A DNA stretch of 64,000 bases from Mannheimia cairinae. GTDB lineage: Bacteria > Pseudomonadota > Gammaproteobacteria > Enterobacterales > Pasteurellaceae. The translations under genes and the position numbers were made by a program. The DNA lies in assembly GCF_028649535.1 (NCBI RefSeq), contig NZ_JAQSJE010000002.1, positions 244,150 through 308,149 of the forward strand, in the 5' to 3' direction. The first letter of the stretch is position 1. Each line of letters starts with the position of its first letter. The notes under the pieces are model-generated. The model was given only the letters and a program-made list of their open reading frames with translations, had not been told where the DNA came from and made no database searches. This document shows, one piece after another, positions 58,416 to 64,000 of the stretch.

Positions 58416-59075
58416 CTATTTACGTCTTAAAAGACGACGTCGGGAATGAAATCGTTGTGTTTGCGTTTTTGACTCGCCAAGTGTTGGTTTTGAGTTAGTA
58501 TGGATATGGTAGATTTTTCGACGGAAATAGTAGTGAACGCTACTTGCGAATAAAATCCCAGTTAAAACTAAAATAATAATTTCGCCATACAGTTGATTAA
58601 ATTGTTGTTCCACTCTGACTTTTGTTGTTTGCCCATATTGCGCATCAAAGGTTACACGCAAAAAACCAACTAACATTTGTTGTGCAAAAACGGGTTCAAC
58701 AATTTGTTGCGTAGCTTCAGCCTGATCTGATGCTAATAACTCTTTCAACTCTTTTGCATTTTGGCTACGGGCTAAAAGCACCCCATTAGGAGCATATAGA
58801 TTGGCATCAATAATAAATTCTTCTTTAGCAAAACCGTCTAGCGCATCGGTTAATTCATCTGTCTTTGCATTTTTTACTAATAAAAATGAAATAACATTCG
58901 CTTGTTGTCGAACCAGTAAATGCGAAAGGTTCGAGACTTGATTGATACTGGCTAATTGTGATCCTAACTTAAATTGATTTACGCCCGTTAGAATAACAGC
59001 AATAATTGCACAGCAGAGAGCCGTAATACCTGCCAATAAAAGCGTTTTTGCTATTTTTTCTCGAGTAATATACAT
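58416..59075 (-). CDS. Smp/YtjB family membrane protein
   Basis: Membrane protein of the Smp family (YtjB in E. coli), unknown function. The 219-aa protein has two membrane segments (about residues 11-31 and 164-184) flanking a periplasmic domain, and a basic C-terminal tail (SRRRLLRRK). It is divergent from serB across 86 bp, the same arrangement as smp-serB in E. coli, which supports the assignment. No enzyme motif is seen. Confidence 0.82.
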   Translation of the reverse strand: MYITREKIAKTLLLAGITALCCAIIAVILTGVNQFKLGSQLASINQVSNLSHLLVRQQANVISFLLVKNAKTDELTDALDGFAKEEFIIDANLYAPNGVLLARSQNAKELKELLASDQAEATQQIVEPVFAQQMLVGFLRVTFDAQYGQTTKVRVEQQFNQLYGEIIILVLTGILFASSVHYYFRRKIYHIHTNSKPTLGESKTQTQRFHSRRRLLRRK

Positions 59076-59161
59076 TTAAATCCCCTTAAAATGATGCGTG
59101 ATTGTAGCACGGTTTTCTGCTAGATTAACTTAGTAAATTTTAAACTTCACAAAAACAGATT

Positions 59162-60025
59162 ATGACAAACACAATTTTTATCTATTCAAAAACATTAAGC
59201 TCTGCAGAAATTGAGCAGTTTTCACAAAATGCAGAGGCAAAATTACTTAAACAAGCGGATTATTTAGGCTATAAAATTGCATTTTTTTCCACAAATTTAA
59301 CCGCTTGTACATTGCGTGAGATTGCAAAGGAAATAAATGCCGATGTGAGTAGTCTCAATATTGTCCCTAATCTAAATCAAGCGGGTTTATTATTAATGGA
59401 TATGGATTCCACTGCCATTAAAATTGAATGTATTGATGAAATCGCCAAACTTGCCGGCACGGGCGAGATCGTATCAGCCATTACTGCCAGTGCAATGCGT
59501 GGTGAACTCGATTTTGAGCAAAGTTTGCGTAAACGTGTTGGCACCTTAGAAAATGCCTCAGAAAGTATTTTGCAAAAAGTGCGTGAAAATCTACCGCTTA
59601 TGGATGGCTTTGAGAAAATGGTTGCAACCTTAAAGCAAAAAGGCTGGAAATTGGCTATTGCCTCAGGTGGTTTTGACTATTTTGCTGATTATTTGAAAGA
59701 GAAATATGAGCTTGATTTTGCCGTGTCAAATCAGCTTGAAATTATAGAGCAAAAACTAACAGGGAAAGTATTAGGCAAAGTGGTGGATGCTCAGTTTAAA
59801 GCAGAAACGCTACAAAATTTGGCAACTAGATTTAATATTCCTAAAAATCAATGGGTTGCGGTCGGCGATGGAGCCAATGATTTACCTATGCTCAAAACAG
59901 CAAGCCTTGGTGTTGCACTTCACGCCAAACCTAAAGTGCAAGAACAGGCTGATTTTGTGGTAAACTTTGGTGATTTAACCGCATTATGTGTGTTGCTTAA
60001 TGCGAAGAATTTATTTGAAAATTAA
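59162..60025 (+). CDS. serB: phosphoserine phosphatase
   Basis: Last step of serine synthesis. The 287-aa HAD-family protein has a shorter N-terminal domain, the nucleophile motif LLLMDMDSTAIKIECIDEIA (in parts LLLMDMDST, AIKIECIDEIA, about residues 77-96), the KLAIASGGFDYF motif, and GDGANDLPMLKTA. It is 35 aa shorter than the 322-aa E. coli enzyme, from a reduced N-terminal part. yajQ follows after 15 bp. Confidence 0.95.
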   Translation: MTNTIFIYSKTLSSAEIEQFSQNAEAKLLKQADYLGYKIAFFSTNLTACTLREIAKEINADVSSLNIVPNLNQAGLLLMDMDSTAIKIECIDEIAKLAGTGEIVSAITASAMRGELDFEQSLRKRVGTLENASESILQKVRENLPLMDGFEKMVATLKQKGWKLAIASGGFDYFADYLKEKYELDFAVSNQLEIIEQKLTGKVLGKVVDAQFKAETLQNLATRFNIPKNQWVAVGDGANDLPMLKTASLGVALHAKPKVQEQADFVVNFGDLTALCVLLNAKNLFEN

Positions 60026-60532
<507 letters not shown>

Positions 60533-60540
60533 TTTAGCTA

Positions 60541-60587
60541 ACAAGCGGTTAGTTTTTACAAGAAAGTTGCAAAATTTGACCGCTTGT
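60541..60587 (+). terminator. inverted uptake-signal pair after yajQ
   Basis: ACAAGCGGT (60541-60549) and ACCGCTTGT (60579-60587) face each other across a 29-nt spacer, with partial pairing of the inner A/T bases. It starts 9 bp after the yajQ stop and lies before the small gene at 60615. Weak terminator at best. Confidence 0.5.
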
Positions 60588-60614
60588 AAATGATAAATAA
60601 TAAAGGAGAAAAGT

Positions 60615-60779
60615 ATGAGCGAACAGACAGAAAAGAAAAATTGGTTTAAAAATGCACTCGAAAAATATGATGAATTTTGCGAGGAACTAGGTGTCAATCA
60701 AGGTGCTTGCCGAGGTTGCGTACCCGTAGTGAAGTTTGATCCTGAGCCAGAAAAAAAGCCTGAACAACAAGATAAATAG
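60615..60779 (+). CDS. small conserved CxxC protein (DUF5363-like)
   Basis: A 54-aa frame from ATG 60615 with an AAAGGAG ribosome site 7 bp upstream. It reads MSEQTEKKNWFKNALEKYDE, then FCEELGVNQGACRGCVPVVK, and ends with a charged tail rich in Pro, Glu and Lys. It has three cysteines, two as CRGC. I recall such proteins from Haemophilus and relatives as the DUF5363 family; function is unknown. No signal peptide or membrane segment. The good ribosome site and charged, non-random composition support a real gene. It sits between yajQ and a convergent small lipoprotein gene. Confidence 0.75.
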   Translation: MSEQTEKKNWFKNALEKYDEFCEELGVNQGACRGCVPVVKFDPEPEKKPEQQDK

Positions 60780-60838
60780 TGATTCATAAAATGCACAGAA
60801 GTATAAAATTACTGATGTGCATTTTATGTTGAAAGATT

Positions 60839-61141
60839 CTAATCTGAAGAATAGTGAGTAAATCTATGCTTTATGCCACCAGACTGAGCACAAGGATATG
60901 TTTGAGTATCTAGAGCATAGCTACCATCAAAGCATTGAGCAATGACTCCTTTAGGTTTTTGGGCAATAAGCTCTGAAGTTGGAGACCTTAACTCTGTTTG
61001 CGATTCACTTATATGAATAACTTTATTTGCTACATAATCAGCATTTTGTTCACCTTGTACGACCGCTACAGGTGGGTTAGATGTGCAAGAAAATAGCCCT
61101 AACGTAAATAAAATACTTAAAGTAAGGTTATATTTTTTCAT
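60839..61141 (-). CDS. small lipoprotein with DUF3761-like C-terminal part
   Basis: Secreted lipoprotein of 100 aa. The N-terminus MKKYNLTLSILFTLGLFSC has a lipobox LFSC, so Cys is probably lipidated. The mature part ends with AQCFDGSYALDTQTYPCAQS and then GGIKHRF, which resembles the DUF3761 pattern (C-x-DG-x-Y...C...GG). An upstream ATG (61147) is in frame, but GAGGG is 8 bp before the ATG at 61141, which I prefer. Function is unknown. The family link is a reading of the motif, not a search. Confidence 0.72.
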   Translation of the reverse strand: MKKYNLTLSILFTLGLFSCTSNPPVAVVQGEQNADYVANKVIHISESQTELRSPTSELIAQKPKGVIAQCFDGSYALDTQTYPCAQSGGIKHRFTHYSSD

Positions 61142-61191
61142 ATTCATTTCCCTCTGAATGTAGTGAATAATATTTGTGTCGCAAGTAAAGT

Positions 61192-61353
61192 TTATATTTT
61201 TTCTCCTGCTTCTGGCAATAAAGCGGGAATGCCATTTTTAATTGGGTATGCAATATTAAGTTTATGATTGATTAAGCAGTTATTTTCTTTATCCCATTCT
61301 AATCTTTCATTAGAGACAGGACAAGTAAGATTATTCAGTAACTTTTCGTTCAT
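61192..61353 (-). CDS. ycaR: Trm112-type (UPF0434/YcaR) protein
   Basis: A 53-aa frame on the minus strand from ATG 61353 to TAA 61192. It begins MNEKLLNNLTCPVSNERLEW and continues DKENNCLINHKLNIAYPIKN and GIPALLPEAGEKI. This is the Trm112/UPF0434 fold: CP near the start, then aYPI-x-x-GIPxLLPE at the end. Only one cysteine is present, where E. coli YcaR also has few, so zinc binding is doubtful. It follows lpxK at 13 bp, as in E. coli lpxK-ycaR-kdsB. Confidence 0.88.
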   Translation of the reverse strand: MNEKLLNNLTCPVSNERLEWDKENNCLINHKLNIAYPIKNGIPALLPEAGEKI

Positions 61354-61366
61354 ATTTTTCCTCAAT

Positions 61367-62347
61367 TTAGCTATTTTTTAATTTTCTTTGGATTGAATTA
61401 AGTAAACAAGCGGTTGATTCTTCAGAAAATTTTGCAGAAACAGGAATATACCACCAGTTATGTTGAGCGAAATCTCTACATTTTACCGCATCTTTTTCTG
61501 TCATCAGTAAAGGTGTTTGCGTATCAGCTAGATCTTTTAGTTGTGTAATATTAAAGGCTTGATGATCTGCAAATGCTTGCGTTTTTATTAGTGAAATTTT
61601 CAATGTTTCTAACATCGTGAAAAATCTAGCAGGATGCCCAATACCTGCTATAGCAACACAAGATTGAGTAAATTCTTGTATGGCTTTGCGTTCATTAGTT
61701 AAAAGGTTTACTGCAAAACTAGGCTCTAATTTCATCAAGTGTTCGTCCACTTTAGGTATGCCTCCATTACAAATTATAGCATCTACAGACTTTAAGCGAC
61801 TTGGTAATTCACGCAACCCACCTGCTGGGAGTAAAAAATTATTTCCAAAACGTCTTATACCATCAACTACGACCCATTCTATATCTCGTTGCAAAGCATA
61901 ATGCTGTAAGCCATCATCAGAAATAATAAGATCTAATTCAAATTGATTAAGGAGTAATTCAATACTTTGTTGGCGATTTGGTGAGATTGCTAATGGAACA
62001 TTCGTTCGTTGCACAATTAATACAGGTTCATCTCCCATTATCTCAGCAGAGCTTGTTTGAGTGACTAATTGAGGATATTGCTTATTTTTCCCTCCATAGC
62101 CACGAGAAATGACGCCAACTTTTATTCCTTTTTTTTGTAATTGTTCAACTAACCAGATCACAACAGGTGTTTTACCATTTCCACCAACAGAAAGATTACC
62201 AACAATTAAAACTGGGACAGGTGCTCGGTAAGACTTTAATATATTTTTTTGATAAAGCCAGTGTCTGATTTTTGTTACGAGCAAAAATAGGAAAGAGAGA
62301 GGGGAGAGTAACCACGTTAGCCAAGATTTTGTTTGCCAAAGTTTCAT
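61367..62347 (-). CDS. lpxK: tetraacyldisaccharide 4'-kinase LpxK
   Basis: Phosphorylates the lipid A precursor at the 4' position on the inner membrane. The 326-aa protein has an N-terminal membrane anchor (about residues 10-26), the P-loop [18 protein letters not shown] (about residues 50-67), [22 protein letters not shown] and the C-terminal [12 protein letters not shown]. Normal length. msbA, which precedes it in many bacteria, is not adjacent here; ycaR follows. Confidence 0.95.
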   Translation of the reverse strand: MKLWQTKSWLTWLLSPLSFLFLLVTKIRHWLYQKNILKSYRAPVPVLIVGNLSVGGNGKTPVVIWLVEQLQKKGIKVGVISRGYGGKNKQYPQLVTQTSSAEIMGDEPVLIVQRTNVPLAISPNRQQSIELLLNQFELDLIISDDGLQHYALQRDIEWVVVDGIRRFGNNFLLPAGGLRELPSRLKSVDAIICNGGIPKVDEHLMKLEPSFAVNLLTNERKAIQEFTQSCVAIAGIGHPARFFTMLETLKISLIKTQAFADHQAFNITQLKDLADTQTPLLMTEKDAVKCRDFAQHNWWYIPVSAKFSEESTACLLNSIQRKLKNS

Positions 62348-62503
62348 TTTATTTTTGTTCTTAATTTATGCTTATTATAACGTTATTTAAGTAAGTGTTT
62401 TATGAGAGAAAACTCTAATTTTCACAAGCGAATCAATTTATCATATCATTTATTAAACAAAAGTAGAATGTTCAGGCATTTTAGATTTTAGGACTCATAA
62501 AAT

Positions 62504-62537
62504 ATAAGGCTGGCCTATTTTAGCTAGCCAGCCTTAT
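62504..62537 (-). terminator. terminator downstream of talB
   Basis: ATAAGGCTGGC / GCCAGCCTTAT is a perfect 11-bp stem with a 12-nt loop, 29 bp after the talB stop on the minus strand and followed there by T-rich DNA. It separates talB from lpxK. Confidence 0.8.
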
Positions 62538-62565
62538 TTATTAAATTATACCATCATAGTCAGTA

Positions 62566-63513
62566 TTAAAGTTTTTCAGAAAGCATTGCTTCTAATTTTT
62601 CTTGGTCAATCGCAAATTTACGAATACCTTCAGCTAATTTTTCAACAGCCATAGGGTCTTGGTTATGTTCCCAATAGAACTCTGCTTCTGTCATAGGAGC
62701 TGGACGGTCTTTTACTTCACCTTTATATTCAAGTTTACGAACTAAAGGTTCGTTACTTTCTTGCAATTCTTTTAATAAAGTCGGAGCGATAGTTAAGCGG
62801 TCGCAACCTGCTAATTCAGTAATTTCACCAACATTACGGAAACTTGCACCCATTACAACCGTGTTATAACCATATTGTTTATAATAGTTGTAGATATTTG
62901 TTACAGAAATTACACCTGGATCTTCAGCAGGAGCATATTCTTTACCTTCATTCGCTTTATACCAATCTAAAATACGACCTACGAATGGAGAAATTAAGTA
63001 AACACCAGCTTCTGCACAAGCACGAGCTTGAGCTTGAGAGAATAATAACGTTAAGTTACAGTTAACGCCTTCTTTTTCTAAAACTTCAGCTGCACGGATA
63101 CCTTGCCAAGTTGATGCAATTTTAATAAGAATACGATCGTTGCTAATACCTGCTGCATTATATAAAGCAATTAATTTACGTGCTTTAGCAATAGTCTTTT
63201 CTGTATCATAAGAAAAACGAGCATCTACTTCTGTTGAAATACGGCCTGGAACAAGTTTTAAGATTTCTAAACCGATATTTACGGCTAATTTATCTTCAGC
63301 ATCAACTAATTGCTGAGCTTTATCATCACTTTGTGTTTTAGCATAAGCAACGGCATCTTCAATTAATGGAGCATATTGTGGTAATGCCGATGCACTTAGG
63401 ATTAAAGATGGATTTGTTGTAGCATCTTCAGGCTTATAAAGTTTCATTGCTTCAATATCACCTGTATCGGCAACAACAACAGTGACTTTACGTAATTCAT
63501 CTAATTGACTCAT
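62566..63513 (-). CDS. talB: transaldolase
   Basis: Transfers a dihydroxyacetone unit in the non-oxidative pentose phosphate pathway. The 315-aa protein has the family signature ATTNPSLIL (residues about 32-40) and the Schiff-base lysine in [16 protein letters not shown] (about residue 130), then [11 protein letters not shown], and ends [18 protein letters not shown]. Length matches TalB (317 aa). Divergent from the rRNA operon promoter at the right edge; the transcripts start back to back. Confidence 0.97.
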   Translation of the reverse strand: MSQLDELRKVTVVVADTGDIEAMKLYKPEDATTNPSLILSASALPQYAPLIEDAVAYAKTQSDDKAQQLVDAEDKLAVNIGLEILKLVPGRISTEVDARFSYDTEKTIAKARKLIALYNAAGISNDRILIKIASTWQGIRAAEVLEKEGVNCNLTLLFSQAQARACAEAGVYLISPFVGRILDWYKANEGKEYAPAEDPGVISVTNIYNYYKQYGYNTVVMGASFRNVGEITELAGCDRLTIAPTLLKELQESNEPLVRKLEYKGEVKDRPAPMTEAEFYWEHNQDPMAVEKLAEGIRKFAIDQEKLEAMLSEKL

Positions 63514-63748
63514 ATTTGTTCCTTATAAAAGTTAATAACTAAATTGGATTTGTAAATAATAGCAGTAAGAACTTCAAAAGACTAAATAATTTTGTGATGA
63601 AGATCACATTTTTATAAAATAATAGGAGAGTAAAAAACATCAATCATATTAATTTATGAAGAAATATGCAGTTATTGATTATTAACAAGACGTTCTGTTT
63701 TAAAATTACGCAAGCGGTAAATTTTTTACAAATTTTTACAAAAAGTAC

Positions 63749-63776
63749 TTGCACGTATTTAAAAAATCTCTATAAT
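63749..63776 (+). promoter_or_regulatory. rRNA operon promoter (rrn P)
   Basis: TTGCAC (63749-63754), 16 bp, TATAAT (63771-63776): a strong sigma-70 promoter. A/T-rich tracts just upstream (63720-63745, with repeated TTTTTACAA) look like an UP element. It is oriented toward the rRNA leader. Expected start is near 63783. The 16S gene lies beyond the window. Confidence 0.85.
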
Positions 63777-63787
63777 GCACCACACAC

Positions 63788-63830
63788 AACGACGCACTGT
63801 TGTGAATAAGTTTAAATACAGTGCGTCGTT
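63788..63830 (+). other. promoter-proximal hairpin in the rRNA leader
   Basis: AACGACGCACTGT (63788-63800) and ACAGTGCGTCGTT (63818-63830) form a perfect 13-bp stem with a 17-nt loop, followed by CTTTTTTGTC. It begins only about 5 nt after the expected transcription start and has the form of an intrinsic terminator. It may be an attenuator bypassed by boxA antitermination, or a 5' stabilising element. Confidence 0.65.
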
Positions 63831-63856
63831 CTTTTTTGTCTTTATCGACAGAAAGC

Positions 63857-64000
63857 TGTTCTTTAACAATTTATCAGACAATCTGTGTGGGCACTTGTTG
63901 ATTGACTTTGTTTAAAAATATTTTTTGATTTTGAAGTCTTAATAGGTGCTTAAACTAGAAATTCATTTTTACTTTTTAAGTAATATGTAAACTTTAGCTA
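63857..64000 (+). ncRNA. rRNA leader with boxA, start of pre-16S (16S gene off the edge)
   Basis: TGTTCTTTAACAAT (63857-63870) matches the rrn boxA TGCTCTTTAACAAT at 13 of 14 positions. It is followed by TTATCAGACAATCTGTGTGG and GCACTTG, the conserved leader that precedes 16S in gamma-proteobacteria. The sequence to 64,000 is leader; the 16S 5' end (AAATTGAAGAGTTTGAT) has not been reached. This shows that a full rrn operon begins just right of the window. Confidence 0.9.

Overview
The window is chromosomal DNA from a member of the Pasteurellaceae. The DNA is AT-rich. About thirty copies (counted by eye) of the uptake signal sequence core ACAAGCGGT occur on either strand. This is the 'Apl-type' signal of the Actinobacillus pleuropneumoniae / Mannheimia / H. 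ducreyi branch, rather than the H. influenzae type. A Na+-NQR operon and a dmsABCD cluster fit this family, and the argB, argC, argD and argH genes indicate arginine synthesis. The species cannot be named from the sequence alone. I saw no prophage, insertion sequence, CRISPR array, tRNA or plasmid gene. Almost all of the window is conserved core genome with one accessory glycan locus.

Layout. 1-4,493 (minus): dmsA-dmsB-dmsC-dmsD, anaerobic DMSO reductase and its chaperone (dmsD runs off the left edge), with an FNR-like site upstream. 4,708-7,963 (minus): argC, argB, argD, with a structured repeat between argC and argB and two ARG-box-like operators upstream of argC. 8,134-10,054 (minus): pgi and ubiK. 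10,233-12,004 (plus): a preQ1-I riboswitch and queC-queD-queE, where queE is broken by one in-frame TAA. 12,036-18,549: menF (minus), then alaA, rarD-like, LysE-type exporter and priA. 18,619: an ElyC/YdcF-type protein (minus). 19,509-25,377 (plus): a six-gene surface polysaccharide operon (pyruvyl transferase, flippase, GT25, Wzy/WaaL-like, two GT2). 25,418-29,756: msrA, nupC, deoC-deoD (nucleoside uptake and breakdown), nfuA. 30,212-37,729 (plus): nqrABCDEF, a decayed HEPN/nucleotidyltransferase pair, apbE and nqrM, i.e. the sodium pump plus its flavin transferase and maturation factor. 37,871-44,824 (plus): mnmA, argH, rodZ, ispG, hisS, yfgM. 44,878-54,074 (minus): dnaN and dnaA (no recF), an ABC exporter, luxS, a seven-MCE-domain LetB protein without LetA, fur, fldA, ybfE. 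54,439-58,044 (plus): an ASADH-like Usg protein lacking catalytic residues, an AzgA-type purine permease behind a PurR-type palindrome, and a HI0933/YhiN flavoprotein. 58,087-63,513: infA, smp, serB, yajQ, a 54-aa CxxC protein, a small lipoprotein, a 53-aa Trm112-type protein, lpxK and talB. 63,749-64,000 (plus): promoter and leader of an rRNA operon whose 16S gene lies just beyond the right edge.

How it fits together. Several modules are coherent: flavin- and sodium-dependent respiration (nqr, apbE, nqrM) beside an anaerobic branch (dms); queuosine synthesis under a riboswitch but with a nonsense codon in queE; arginine genes with ArgR-like sites; purine salvage with a PurR-like site. A recurrent local device is a pair of inverted uptake signal sequences placed just after a gene, giving a terminator-like hairpin. 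I found no clearly new system. The most interesting points are the queE nonsense codon, the HEPN/nucleotidyltransferase remnant inside the nqr-apbE interval, the promoter-proximal hairpin in the rRNA leader, the ASADH homologue that has lost both catalytic residues, and the orphan letB.
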